Numbered from the stretch's first letter, positions 7,564 through 15,623 are shown. The stretch is DNA of 64,000 nucleotides from Egicoccus sp. AB-alg6-2 (GCF_041821025.1 NZ_JBGUAY010000009.1:62001-126000); one strand, 5' to 3'. The notes: generated from the letters alone by a model not told the origin. Numbers and translations are program-made.

Positions 7564-8453
7564 CCGACTGGTGCGCGCAGGAATCGCGCACCCGGGGCGA
7601 AGGGCCGCTCGGCACCGCCTCGCGGGCCCGGCGCTGGCTGCTGCTCGAGCAACCCGGTTCCTGGGGACGCGACGCGCTGCGTGCGTCCGACCTGCCTGCA
7701 GCGGTCGCCGAGCAACTCGAGGCCTGGTCCCGCGAGGTGCCCGTCCGCGTGCTGCTGCTGCGTCGGCCCGGCGGCGACCGGCCGCTCGGGGCCGAGCGTC
7801 TGCTGTACGCGGGCGTCAGCGCGCCGCAGGGCAGCTGGCTCGAGGCGATCGAACTGGGACACGTCCGCGAGGTGCTCGACCTCGACGTGTCGCCGTTGCG
7901 CGACGGCCGCAGCATCGGCGGAATCCGGGTCGTGGATCCGCTCTACCTCGTCTGCACCAACGGCAAGCACGACCCGTGTTGCGCAAAGTTCGGGCTGCCC
8001 GTGGCGCAGAGTCTGCTGGACGTCGTCGGCGACCGGGTGTGGGAGTGCTCCCACGTCGGCGGCGACCGCTTCGCCGGCAACCTGGTCTGCCTTCCCGACG
8101 GCCTCTTCTATGGCCACCTCGACGCCGACACGGCCCGCGTCGCCGTGGCGGCCAACGAGGGCGGCCGGATCGATCTCGACCACTTCCGCGGCCGCTCGTG
8201 CCACGCGTTCCCGGTGCAGGCGGCCGAGGCGCTCGCGCGTCAGCGGATGGGACTGCAGGGAACCGGGGCTTTGCGGGTGGTCGACGTGCAACGGGCCGGT
8301 GACCGCCACCGGGTGCGGTTCGCGCGACCCGGTGGCCGCCGTCTGGTCGTCGAGGTGGTGACGCGGCGCGACGCGCCCCCCGCACCGCTGACCTGTGGCG
8401 GCCTACCCGGGGCCGCACCGAGCTACGAGTTGGTCCACCTCGCCGAGGACTGA
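7560..8453 (+). CDS. Sucrase/ferredoxin-like (thioredoxin-fold) protein
   Basis: A 297-residue protein matching the Suc_Fer-like family. The central motif VCTNGKHDPCCAKFG (C132, C140, C141) and WECSHVGGDRFAGN (C163, H165) are the family hallmarks and are expected to bind an iron-sulfur cluster in a thioredoxin-like ferredoxin fold. A further cysteine lies at position 177. GTG at 7560 overlaps the JmjC stop by four bases. It probably supplies or handles electrons for the JmjC enzyme or keeps its iron reduced; that link rests on gene order only. Confidence 0.82.
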   Translation: MTDWCAQESRTRGEGPLGTASRARRWLLLEQPGSWGRDALRASDLPAAVAEQLEAWSREVPVRVLLLRRPGGDRPLGAERLLYAGVSAPQGSWLEAIELGHVREVLDLDVSPLRDGRSIGGIRVVDPLYLVCTNGKHDPCCAKFGLPVAQSLLDVVGDRVWECSHVGGDRFAGNLVCLPDGLFYGHLDADTARVAVAANEGGRIDLDHFRGRSCHAFPVQAAEALARQRMGLQGTGALRVVDVQRAGDRHRVRFARPGGRRLVVEVVTRRDAPPAPLTCGGLPGAAPSYELVHLAED

Positions 8454-8470
8454 CGGGACCTCTGTCCCGT
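8453..8470 (+). terminator. Hairpin after the JmjC/ferredoxin-like set
   Basis: A perfect 7-bp repeat ACGGGAC, loop CTCT, GTCCCGT begins at the stop codon of the ferredoxin-like gene. No T-tract follows, so it is at best a weak intrinsic terminator separating the set from the SOS-controlled gene downstream. Confidence 0.45.
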
Positions 8471-8476
8471 GCACGT

Positions 8477-8490
8477 CGAACACACGTTCG
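8477..8490 (+). promoter_or_regulatory. LexA-binding SOS box
   Basis: CGAACACACGTTCG matches the Gram-positive/mycobacterial SOS consensus CGAAC-RNRY-GTTYG at every defined position. It lies immediately before a -10-like TATCGT (8492-8497) and 13 bases before the AlkB-like start, so bound LexA would cover the promoter. The ATG follows the -10 by six bases, suggesting a leaderless transcript. Confidence 0.82.
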
Positions 8491-8503
8491 GTATCGTCGT
8501 GCC

Positions 8504-9115
8504 ATGATCGAACTTGCATGGCAGGGCTCGCTGCTCGGGGCCGAGACGCCGACCGTGGATGCCGGGCTCCGCGGCCTGCAGCGGCACGAGCTCTCGAACG
8601 GCGCCTGGGTCGACCACCTGCCGGGTTGGCTGCATGGCGCCGACGCGGTCTTCGCCACCGCCCTCGAGCGCCTCCCCTGGGGGCAGCGGACCGAGCGGCT
8701 CCACGGGCAGGAACTCCTCCAGCCGCGGCTGACTGCCTCCATCCCGGTCGAAGCGCCGCCGGCCGGCCTCGAGGTCCTCGGCGAGATCGGGCGCATCCTC
8801 GACGACCGCTATGGGCGCCACTTCGAGCGGATCGGCGCGAACCTGTACCGCACGGGCCGCGACTCGGTGGCCTGGCACGGCGATCGGATCGCCCGCGACC
8901 TGCCGCAGGCCCTGATCGCGATCGTGTCGGTCGGCGCGCCCCGAACCTTCCGGCTGCGCCCGCGTGAGGGCGGCGCGAGCCTCGGTTTCTCGCTCGGCAA
9001 CGGCGATCTGCTGGTCATGGGAGGCAGCTGTCAGCGCACCTGGCAGCACACCGTTCCGAAGGTCGCCAGCGCCGGACCGCGGATCAGTCTCACCTACCGG
9101 CACGCCTACCCGTGA
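8504..9115 (+). CDS. AlkB-like 2-oxoglutarate Fe(II) dioxygenase
   Basis: A 203-residue protein of the AlkB family, which removes alkyl groups from nucleic acid bases by oxidation. The iron ligands are H125 and D127 (WHGD) and H182 (WQHTVPK); the 2-oxoglutarate-binding arginines are R193 and R199 in GPRISLTYR. The substrate lid contains NLYRTGRDSVAWH. The length is typical of bacterial AlkB homologues. An SOS box and a near-leaderless start precede it, fitting a DNA-damage-induced repair gene, and it is transcribed separately from the upstream JmjC set. Confidence 0.9.
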   Translation: MIELAWQGSLLGAETPTVDAGLRGLQRHELSNGAWVDHLPGWLHGADAVFATALERLPWGQRTERLHGQELLQPRLTASIPVEAPPAGLEVLGEIGRILDDRYGRHFERIGANLYRTGRDSVAWHGDRIARDLPQALIAIVSVGAPRTFRLRPREGGASLGFSLGNGDLLVMGGSCQRTWQHTVPKVASAGPRISLTYRHAYP

Positions 9116-9124
9116 GCCGGGCAC

Positions 9125-9946
9125 TCAGCCGGGCTTGACCGCCTCGAGGGTGAACATCAGCGGCAGGCGCTCACGGCCATGGGAGAGCGCCCAACGGCCG
9201 TCCCCGGTGGGAACCATCCCGTCGAGGAACTGCCACTCGAGCTCGGTGTGCTCCTCCAGCCGGGTGAGGGTCAGACCCGCGTCCAGCACCGCCTGCACCG
9301 TTTCCGCCAGGCCGTGCGCCCACTCGCGGGCGACGGGCGACTCGAGCCTCGCGTCGTCGCCCGTGTAGGTCACCTCGCTGACCCACTCGCTCGGTTCCTC
9401 GGTCTCGAAGTACGGATAGGTGACGACCAGCAGGTCGTCGTCGCGCTCGTCGTCGATGGTGCCGAGCATCGGATGGCCCTCGCGCAGATAGAGCCGCCCA
9501 CCCGGCGCCAGCAGGCCGGCCACGATGCGGGCCCACCGGGCGATGGACGGAAGCCAGTTGATGGCGCCCACGCCGGTGTAGACGAGGTCGAACGTCTCGG
9601 GCAGGGCGGCGGGGATCTCGTCGACCGCCGCATGCACGTAGCGGACGTGCGGACCCGCTCGCTCGCTCAGGTCACGGGCGACCTCGAGCGCCGCGGGCGA
9701 GAAGTCGACCCCGGTCACCTCGGCTCCGAGTCGCGCCAACGACAAGGTGTCCGTCCCGATGTGGCACTGCACGTGCACCACCCGCTTGCCGCGCAGATCG
9801 CCGAGATGCGGTGCGTCCCACGCCACGACGCCCGACAGGTGGCGCGGATGATCGACGAAGCGCTGCAACCCGTAGGCCGTGCTGGTGGCGTGGATCGGGA
9901 CGCGGGACTCCCAGTTGGCCAGGTTCACCTGGGTGTGTTCATCCAT
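9125..9946 (-). CDS. Class I SAM-dependent methyltransferase
   Basis: A 273-residue protein with a Rossmann-type SAM-binding core: motif I is VVHVQCHIGTDTLSLARLGA, the acidic end of strand 2 is VTGVDFSP, and a strand 4 region reads FDLVYTGVGAINWL. The N-terminus (NLANWESRVPIHA) is typical of the Methyltransf_25/11 proteins of actinobacteria. The ATG at 9946 has AGGAC upstream; extending further would give a low-complexity Arg/Pro stretch. The substrate is unknown. It converges on the AlkB-like gene with nine bases between them. Confidence 0.85.
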   Translation of the reverse strand: MDEHTQVNLANWESRVPIHATSTAYGLQRFVDHPRHLSGVVAWDAPHLGDLRGKRVVHVQCHIGTDTLSLARLGAEVTGVDFSPAALEVARDLSERAGPHVRYVHAAVDEIPAALPETFDLVYTGVGAINWLPSIARWARIVAGLLAPGGRLYLREGHPMLGTIDDERDDDLLVVTYPYFETEEPSEWVSEVTYTGDDARLESPVAREWAHGLAETVQAVLDAGLTLTRLEEHTELEWQFLDGMVPTGDGRWALSHGRERLPLMFTLEAVKPG

Positions 9947-10140
9947 GCGTTTCGTCCTGGCCGTCGGGAGCCGGCCGACGATAGTCGCGTGGCGAGCGTG
10001 GCAGGGCCGATCGCCGCCGGGAACACGGCATGCCGCAGTCGCCGGGCGGAACCGCCACCCGCCGACGGGCAGGTCCCGGGACCATCGGACGGCGCTTGCG
10101 TGGGGTACCACCGAGGTCCCGCCGAACGACAGGACGTGCC

Positions 10141-10812
10141 GTGCCGCTGTTGACGACCGCGTTCCGGCTCGGGGCGCGGCTGCGGGGAGCACGGGCGTTC
10201 CATCCCCACGGCGTCGTGCTCGACGCCGTCTGGCGCCCCTCGGACGCGGGCCGCGAGATCCTCGTCGGTGCGCCCCTGCTCGAGCGGGATCGTCCCGCGC
10301 TGGTCCGGTTCTCGCACGGCATCGGGCTGCCCGCCGGTGCCCCCGACCTCCTCGGCGTCGCCCTGAAGGTCCCCGACGTCCACGGTGACGGCCGCGACCA
10401 GGACCTGCTGTTCACCTCCACCGGCCGTGGCCGGATCGGACGTCGACTGCTGCGCCCCTCGCGGATGCTGTCCGGCGGCGTGTTCAGCACGCTCCTGCCC
10501 TATGACATCGCGGGGGCGGGACGTCATCCGCTGGTCGCCGTTGCGTCCGCCACGCCGACGGTCTCCTACCACGAGGTCTCCGAGGGGGCCGCGCCTCCGC
10601 GGTTCGAGGTCCGGGTGGGCGGGGCCGGCGAGACGCTGCTCGGCACGGTCGACGTCGAGGGGAACGCCCGGCCCGGCGACGACGGCACCCTGGCCTTCGA
10701 CCCGTGGCACACCGGCCCGAACCTGCGACCCGCCGGCTGGATCAACCGCCTCCGTCGACCGACCTACGGAGCCAGTCGCGCCGGACGAGCCGACCGCCGC
10801 CGGGAGCGCTAG
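10141..10812 (+). CDS. Catalase-fold protein
   Basis: A 223-residue protein resembling small catalase-superfamily proteins. Features are RAFHPHGVVLDAVW at the N-terminus, VRFSHGIGLP, PDLLGVALKVPD, QDLLFTSTG and a C-terminal FDPWHTGPNLRPAGWINRLR. It is far shorter than true catalase and the catalytic His/Asn and proximal Tyr cannot be assigned with confidence. Homologues are often labelled as phosphodiesterase without support. GTG at 10141 is the first start with a plausible ribosome site (AGGACG). Confidence 0.6.
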   Translation: MPLLTTAFRLGARLRGARAFHPHGVVLDAVWRPSDAGREILVGAPLLERDRPALVRFSHGIGLPAGAPDLLGVALKVPDVHGDGRDQDLLFTSTGRGRIGRRLLRPSRMLSGGVFSTLLPYDIAGAGRHPLVAVASATPTVSYHEVSEGAAPPRFEVRVGGAGETLLGTVDVEGNARPGDDGTLAFDPWHTGPNLRPAGWINRLRRPTYGASRAGRADRRRER

Positions 10813-10823
10813 CCTTCTCTGTT

Positions 10824-10837
10824 AGTGATCGTTCACT
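10824..10837 (+). promoter_or_regulatory. Palindromic operator before the acyl-CoA dehydrogenase operon
   Basis: AGTGATCGTTCACT is a perfect 5-bp inverted repeat around TCGT, located between the upstream stop and the ribosome site (GAGAGGGAG) of the first dehydrogenase. Half-sites of the TGAAC/AGTGA kind are common for actinobacterial TetR regulators, and the third gene of this operon encodes one. Confidence 0.55.
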
Positions 10838-10856
10838 TGGAGAGGGAGACGTTCGC

Positions 10857-12047
10857 GTGGCCACGGACGAGCGTGCACGGGTCGAGGCCCAGATCGAGGC
10901 CCTGTTCGCCTCGTACCCGCCGGCCGACATGCCGGAACAGCAGTTCTGGGGCGCCCAGTACGACCACGGGTTGGCGTGGGTGCAGTTTCCCGAGGGGCTC
11001 GGTGGACTCGGCGTGAGCCCGCGGTGGCAGGCGGAGGTCAACCGGCGCATCGAGGAGGCCGGGGGCTCGATCCGCAACCGCTTCAACAACGTGCTCGGCA
11101 TCGGCATGGGTGCCGGCACCCTGCTGGCGCACGGCACCGAGGAACACCAGCGTCGCTTCCTGCGTCCGATGTTCACCACCGAGGAGATCTGGTGTCAGTT
11201 GTTCTCCGAGCCCGGTGCCGGCTCGGACCTGGCGGCGTTGTCGACGACCGCCGTGCGTGAGGGTGACACCTGGATCGTCAACGGGCAGAAGGTGTGGAAC
11301 ACCCTGGCCCACCTCGCCAAGTGGGGGTTGCTCGTCACCCGCACGGATCCCGACGTTCCCAAGCACGCCGGCCTGACCTACTTCGTGGTGGACATGGAGG
11401 CCGAGGGCGTCGACGTCCGGCCGCTGCACCAGATCACGGGTGAGGCCGAGTTCAACGAGGTCTATTTCACCGACGTGCACATCCCCGACGACCTCCGGCT
11501 CGGCGAGGTCGGCGAGGGCTGGTCGGTGGCGATGACCACCTTGATGAACGAGCGCGTCGCCATCGGTGGTCAGGTCGCCCCGCGGGGGAGTGGCGCCATC
11601 GCCCACGCCGTCGCTGCCTGGGAACAGACCGACCGGGACGACGCGGTCGCGCGCGATCAGTTGCTGGCGTACTGGATCGAGTCGGAAGCGATGCGACTGA
11701 CCGCCATCCGTGCGGGCGAGGCCGCCAAACGGGGCACACCGGGACCGGAGGGGTCGACCGCAAAGCTGCACTGGGCCGACCTGAACAAGTCGATCACCTC
11801 GTTCGCCATCGACCTGATGGGGGCCGAAGGCATGACCTACCCCCAGGGCTACGCGTTCTCGCGCCCCGACCTGACCGCCAATCGCACCGAGGACCCGCAC
11901 AAGGCGTTCCTGCGCGCCCGGGCGAACTCCATCGAGGGCGGCACCAGCGAGATCATGAAGAACATCCTGGGAGAACGCGTGCTCGGCCTGCCGGGCGAAC
12001 CGCGTGTGGACAAGAACGTCGCCTGGCGCGACGTGCCGCGCAGCTGA
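10857..12047 (+). CDS. Acyl-CoA dehydrogenase, catalytic-type subunit
   Basis: A 396-residue FAD enzyme of the acyl-CoA dehydrogenase superfamily. Landmarks are the FAD-binding FSEPGAGSDLAAL, WIVNGQKVWNT, and near the C-terminus NSIEGGTSEIMKNILGERVLGLP, where the glutamate of GGTSEI is the usual base. GTG at 10857 follows GAGAGGGAG. It is the first gene of a three-gene operon with a second dehydrogenase and a TetR regulator. Such paired subunits form alpha2beta2 enzymes in mycobacterial sterol and fatty acid breakdown. Confidence 0.92.
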   Translation: MATDERARVEAQIEALFASYPPADMPEQQFWGAQYDHGLAWVQFPEGLGGLGVSPRWQAEVNRRIEEAGGSIRNRFNNVLGIGMGAGTLLAHGTEEHQRRFLRPMFTTEEIWCQLFSEPGAGSDLAALSTTAVREGDTWIVNGQKVWNTLAHLAKWGLLVTRTDPDVPKHAGLTYFVVDMEAEGVDVRPLHQITGEAEFNEVYFTDVHIPDDLRLGEVGEGWSVAMTTLMNERVAIGGQVAPRGSGAIAHAVAAWEQTDRDDAVARDQLLAYWIESEAMRLTAIRAGEAAKRGTPGPEGSTAKLHWADLNKSITSFAIDLMGAEGMTYPQGYAFSRPDLTANRTEDPHKAFLRARANSIEGGTSEIMKNILGERVLGLPGEPRVDKNVAWRDVPRS

Positions 12048-12060
12048 CAAGGGGCCGACG

Positions 12061-13194
12061 ATGACGACGATGACCATCTCGTTCGGCGAGACCGACGAGC
12101 AGCAGCAGTTGCGCGGCATGCTCCGCGACTTCCTGGCCGCCCGCGCAACGTCCGAGCGGGTCCGCGAGGTGATGCAGGGCGACACCGGCGTGGACGAGGC
12201 TGCCTGGAAGGAGCTGGGCGAGTACGGGCTGCTCGGGCTGCCGATTCCCGAGGAGTACGGCGGTGCCGGGTCGGCGTTCGTCGAGCTGGCCCTGGTCGTC
12301 GAGGAAGCGGGGAAGCGGCTGCTGCCGGTGCCGCTGCTGTCGTCGGCGGTGCTCGGGACGACCGCGCTGTTGGTGGCCGCCACGGACCAGCAGAAGCAGC
12401 AGTGGCTGCCCGAGGTCGCCACCGGTGCCCTCCGGCTGGCCCTCGCGCACCTCGACGAACGCGGACGGCTGACCGCCGATCCGGGCGTGCACGCGCGTCG
12501 GGACGGTGACGGATGGGTGCTCGACGGCACCGCCGGCTACGTGATCGACGGGCGCACCGCCGATCTCGTGCTCACCGCCGCGACCACCGACGAGGGCCCG
12601 CAGCTGTTCGCCGTTGCGGGCGACGTGGACGGACTGACCCGTGACGCCGTGCCGGCGCTCGACCTCACCCGGCCGCTCGCCACACTCGGCTACGACGGTG
12701 TCCGGGTCGCCGCCGACGCCGTGCTCGACGGTGGGGATCCGACGACCGCCGTGCACGACGCGGTGACCGCCGGCGTGGTCGCGATTGCCTCCGAGCAGGT
12801 CGGCGGCGCCCAGCACGTGTTGGAGATGACGACGGCGTACGCGCGCGAACGGATCCAGTTCGGGCGGGCGATCGGCTCCTTCCAGGCGGTCAAGCACCTC
12901 CTCGCGGAGGGCCTCGTGAAGCTCGAGGCGGCCCGCTCGGCCGCGCTCCATGCCGCCCGCGCCGTGGCCGCCGGTGACCGGCAGGAGATCGCGATCGCCG
13001 CGCCCATGGCCAAGTCCCTGTGCAGCGAGGTGTACGAGGCCATCACGGCGGACGCGATCCAGCTGCACGGCGGCATCGGGTTCACGTGGGAGCACGATGC
13101 CCATCTGTACTTCAAGCGGGCGAAGGCCACCAAGCTGCTGCTCGGCGACCCGCACCTGCACCGCCGTCTGCTGGGCGACGTGCTGGGCCTGTGA
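12061..13194 (+). CDS. Acyl-CoA dehydrogenase, partner subunit
   Basis: A 377-residue protein with the acyl-CoA dehydrogenase fold (DEQQQLRGMLRDFLAARA, IPEEYGGAGSAFVELALVVEE, then HGGIGFTWEHDAHLYFKRAKA). It lacks the C-terminal GTSEI segment carrying the catalytic glutamate, and the middle region has no SEPGAGSD. That pattern fits the non-catalytic or FAD-sharing partner of a heteromeric enzyme with the upstream protein. ATG at 12061 is 13 bases after that stop, behind AAGGGGC. Its stop overlaps the TetR start (GTGA). Confidence 0.9.
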   Translation: MTTMTISFGETDEQQQLRGMLRDFLAARATSERVREVMQGDTGVDEAAWKELGEYGLLGLPIPEEYGGAGSAFVELALVVEEAGKRLLPVPLLSSAVLGTTALLVAATDQQKQQWLPEVATGALRLALAHLDERGRLTADPGVHARRDGDGWVLDGTAGYVIDGRTADLVLTAATTDEGPQLFAVAGDVDGLTRDAVPALDLTRPLATLGYDGVRVAADAVLDGGDPTTAVHDAVTAGVVAIASEQVGGAQHVLEMTTAYARERIQFGRAIGSFQAVKHLLAEGLVKLEAARSAALHAARAVAAGDRQEIAIAAPMAKSLCSEVYEAITADAIQLHGGIGFTWEHDAHLYFKRAKATKLLLGDPHLHRRLLGDVLGL

Positions 13195-13787
13195 GCGAAC
13201 CCGGCGTCGACGTCGTCCCCGCCACGGCGCGGGGGCGTCGTCGGCGGGAGGCGGTGCTCGACGCGGCCGAGCAGTTGTTCTTCGAACACGGCTTCCACGG
13301 CACCAGCGTCGACGACATCGGCGCTGCCGCGGGCATCTCGGGGCCCGGGCTGTACCGCCACTTCCCGTCGAAGGACGCCCTGTTGATGGCCGTGCTCGAC
13401 CGGATCTGGGGCCAACTGCGACCGGCCATCGACGTCGCGGCCGAGCAGGAACCGGACCTCGCGCTGCAGACGCTGCTCGACGCCCAGCTCGAGCTCGCCC
13501 TCGGCCAGCCGTCGGCGCTCGTCCTGCTGGTGCGCGAGCTGCGCCACCTGCCCGAGGACTACCGGCGCCGGGCAGCCCGCAACCACCGCCGCTACCTCGA
13601 CGCCTGGGTCGACGCGCTGCGCCGCACGGCACCGCATCTGCACGCCGACGACGCCCGCACCACGGTGATGGCGGTTCACGGCCTGATCGACTCCGTCGCG
13701 ATCAACCCCGAGGCGCGACGGCTCCCACAACGCCGCGACTGGCTGCGCGGTCTGGCCGACGCGGTGCTCACCCGCGCGGCAGACTGA
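13191..13787 (+). CDS. TetR-family transcriptional regulator
   Basis: A 198-residue regulator with an N-terminal TetR helix-turn-helix (AAEQLFFEHGFHGTSVDDI, then AAAGISGPGLYRHFPSKDALL) and a C-terminal ligand domain of the TetR_C33-like type. GTG at 13191 overlaps the preceding stop. Being the last gene of the dehydrogenase operon, it probably represses the operon through the palindrome at 10824-10837, with an acyl-CoA as likely inducer; this is inferred from position. Confidence 0.9.
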   Translation: MSEPGVDVVPATARGRRRREAVLDAAEQLFFEHGFHGTSVDDIGAAAGISGPGLYRHFPSKDALLMAVLDRIWGQLRPAIDVAAEQEPDLALQTLLDAQLELALGQPSALVLLVRELRHLPEDYRRRAARNHRRYLDAWVDALRRTAPHLHADDARTTVMAVHGLIDSVAINPEARRLPQRRDWLRGLADAVLTRAAD

Positions 13788-13829
13788 GGCGCAGGCGCGA
13801 CCGGCGCCACGACCGAGGGAGCTTCTGCC

Positions 13830-14489
13830 ATGGACCACACCGAGGTTTCTGCCGTAGACGTCGCCGCGCTCGACGACCTCAGGGACTGGCGCGTGCTGCT
13901 GGGTGCGATCCACGCCGAGTTCCGGGCCGGTTCGTTCTCGGCCGCCGCGGCACTGGCGGCATCGATCGCCGAGGCGGCCGATGCGGCCGACCATCATCCG
14001 GACCTCGACCTGCGCTACCCGGACCGCCTCCGCGTCAGTCTCGTGTCCCACGCCGCCGGGACCCTGACCGACCGCGACGTCGCCCTGGCCCGTCATGTCA
14101 ACGCGCTCGCCGACGACGCCGGGGCCAGCCCCGGCCCCGCCGATCTGCAGGCGCTCGAGATCGCGCTCGACACCATGGACGCCGATCGGATCCGGCCGTT
14201 CTGGGCCGCGGTCCTCGGCTACGTCGACGACCGGGGCGCGCTCGTGGACCCGCTGCGACTCGGTCCCGCGTTGTGGTTTCAGCAGATGGATCAGCCGCGG
14301 ACGCAGCGCAACCGGTTCCACCTCGACGTCACCGTCCCGCACGACCAGGCCGACGCGCGCATCGCCGCCGCCCTCGCCGCCGGCGGCACCATGGTCGAGG
14401 ACCGCCATGCCCGGGCGTTCTGGGTCCTCGCCGATGCCGAGGGCAACGAGGCCTGCGTGTGCACATGGCAGGACCGGGGAGACGGCTAG
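13830..14489 (+). CDS. Pterin-4a-carbinolamine dehydratase fused to a VOC/glyoxalase-like domain
   Basis: A 219-residue two-domain protein. Residues ~15-100 are a 4a-hydroxytetrahydrobiopterin dehydratase: the key motif appears as AADHHPDLDLRY followed by VSLVSHAAGTLTDRDVALARHV, holding the active-site histidines. Residues ~110-215 form a glyoxalase/VOC-like half-domain (DADRIRPFWAAVLGY, ending ACVCTWQD). ATG at 13830 is preceded by GAGGGAG. The fusion recurs in actinobacteria, but no pterin-dependent hydroxylase is nearby, so the physiological substrate is unclear. Confidence 0.85.
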   Translation: MDHTEVSAVDVAALDDLRDWRVLLGAIHAEFRAGSFSAAAALAASIAEAADAADHHPDLDLRYPDRLRVSLVSHAAGTLTDRDVALARHVNALADDAGASPGPADLQALEIALDTMDADRIRPFWAAVLGYVDDRGALVDPLRLGPALWFQQMDQPRTQRNRFHLDVTVPHDQADARIAAALAAGGTMVEDRHARAFWVLADAEGNEACVCTWQDRGDG

Positions 14490-14522
14490 CGTCCCGGCTC
14501 CACGTCCACGAGGAGATGCGCG

Positions 14523-14816
14523 ATGCCCAAGGCCTACTGGATCAACGCGGTGCGTTCCGTCCGCGATGCGGACAGGGTCGCTGCCTACGTCGAGCTGGCC
14601 GGTCCCGCGATCCTCGAGGGCGGAGGCAGGTTCCTGTCCCGCGGCATGCCCGCACGGGTCTTCGAGGCCGGCGTGGACCAGCGCACGGTGATCATCGAGT
14701 TCCCCAGCGCGGACCAGGCGGTGGCGACCTACGAGAGCCCCGCCTACCAGCGTGCGCTCGAGGCGCTCGGCGACGGCGCTGAACGCGACCTGCGCATCGT
14801 CGAAGCCGTCGAGTGA
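14523..14816 (+). CDS. DUF1330 family protein
   Basis: A 97-residue ferredoxin-like-fold protein: KAYWINAVRSVRDADRVAAY at the N-terminus, GGRFLSRGMPARVFE in the middle and VIIEFPSADQAVATYESPAYQ near the end are the family landmarks. The function of DUF1330 is not established; a dimeric alpha/beta barrel like that of small monooxygenases is expected. ATG at 14523 has GAGGAGATG upstream. It converges on the XRE regulator with only three bases between stops. Confidence 0.88.
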   Translation: MPKAYWINAVRSVRDADRVAAYVELAGPAILEGGGRFLSRGMPARVFEAGVDQRTVIIEFPSADQAVATYESPAYQRALEALGDGAERDLRIVEAVE

Positions 14817-14819
14817 CGC

Positions 14820-15623
14820 TCAGTCGCTCGGCATGAGCTCGCCGAGCCGTGTGTCGGTTCGCTCGTCGAGGGGGAAGAACGTCTCGATCGCGAGCTCGGC
14901 CACCGTGACATCGACGGGTGTGCCGAACGTGGTGATGGTGGTGAAGAAGGCCAACTCGCCCTCCGGGTGACGCAGCCGCAGCGGGATCACCACGTCGGCG
15001 GGGACGTCGAGGTGGCGGGGGAGGCTTCGGACGCTCGGATACCGCTCCACCTCGGCGAGCAGATCGGCGAGGCCGTCGTCGCCGCTGATCTGCACCTCCC
15101 GACGCAGCCGGCTCAGCAGGTGGTGGGCGACCTCGTCGAAGTTGACGATGCGGCCGGCGAGGCCGTCGGGATGCAGGGACACCCGGTAGACGTTGGTCGG
15201 CGGGCCGAGCAGTTCCTGGTCGACGCCCTCGAGAAGCAGCGGTACGGCGCCGTTCGCCGCGATCAGGTCCCAGCGCCCGTCGACGGCGAGCGCAGGATTC
15301 GGAAGGTGTCCACGAAGGACCGTGTCGACCGCGACCCGTACCGCGGTCAATTCGGGCGCTTCGAGCGGCCGCTGCGGAAATCCGGCCGCGAAGCCGGCGC
15401 TGGTGAGCAGCACGTTGCGCTCGCGCAGGGGGACGTCGAGCGCGTCGGCGAGGGCGAGCACCATGTCGCGACTCGGCCGCGACCGCCCCGTCTCCAGAAA
15501 GCTGAGGTGACGCGCCGATACCTCGGCGGCCAAGGACAGTTCGAGCTGGCTGAACCGGCGCCGGACGCGCCAGTCGCGGAGCCGCTCGCCGAATGCCGAA
15601 CCCGCCTGCTGCGGTGCCCCCAT
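14820..15623 (-). CDS. XRE-family regulator with MmyB-like ligand domain
   Basis: A 267-residue regulator. The N-terminal helix-turn-helix reads LRDWRVRRRFSQLELSLAAE then VSARHLSFLETGRSRPSRDM; the remaining ~170 residues match the MmyB-like, PAS-related sensor domain (LAVDGRWDLIAANGAVPLLL, VVIPLRLRHPEGELAFFTTI). ATG at 15623 with GGAG eight bases upstream is preferred over GTG at 15629. The ligand and targets are unknown; members often regulate an adjacent oxidoreductase, which is not evident here. Confidence 0.9.
   Translation of the reverse strand: MGAPQQAGSAFGERLRDWRVRRRFSQLELSLAAEVSARHLSFLETGRSRPSRDMVLALADALDVPLRERNVLLTSAGFAAGFPQRPLEAPELTAVRVAVDTVLRGHLPNPALAVDGRWDLIAANGAVPLLLEGVDQELLGPPTNVYRVSLHPDGLAGRIVNFDEVAHHLLSRLRREVQISGDDGLADLLAEVERYPSVRSLPRHLDVPADVVIPLRLRHPEGELAFFTTITTFGTPVDVTVAELAIETFFPLDERTDTRLGELMPSD

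Noticed and set aside
9179-10153. A plus-strand frame antisense to the methyltransferase
   Set aside because: The minus-strand protein has a clear SAM-binding loop; the antisense frame has no recognisable domain.
12690-14408. A minus-strand frame of about 570 codons spanning the second dehydrogenase, TetR and pterin dehydratase genes
   Set aside because: It crosses three clear plus-strand genes with conserved motifs and has none itself.
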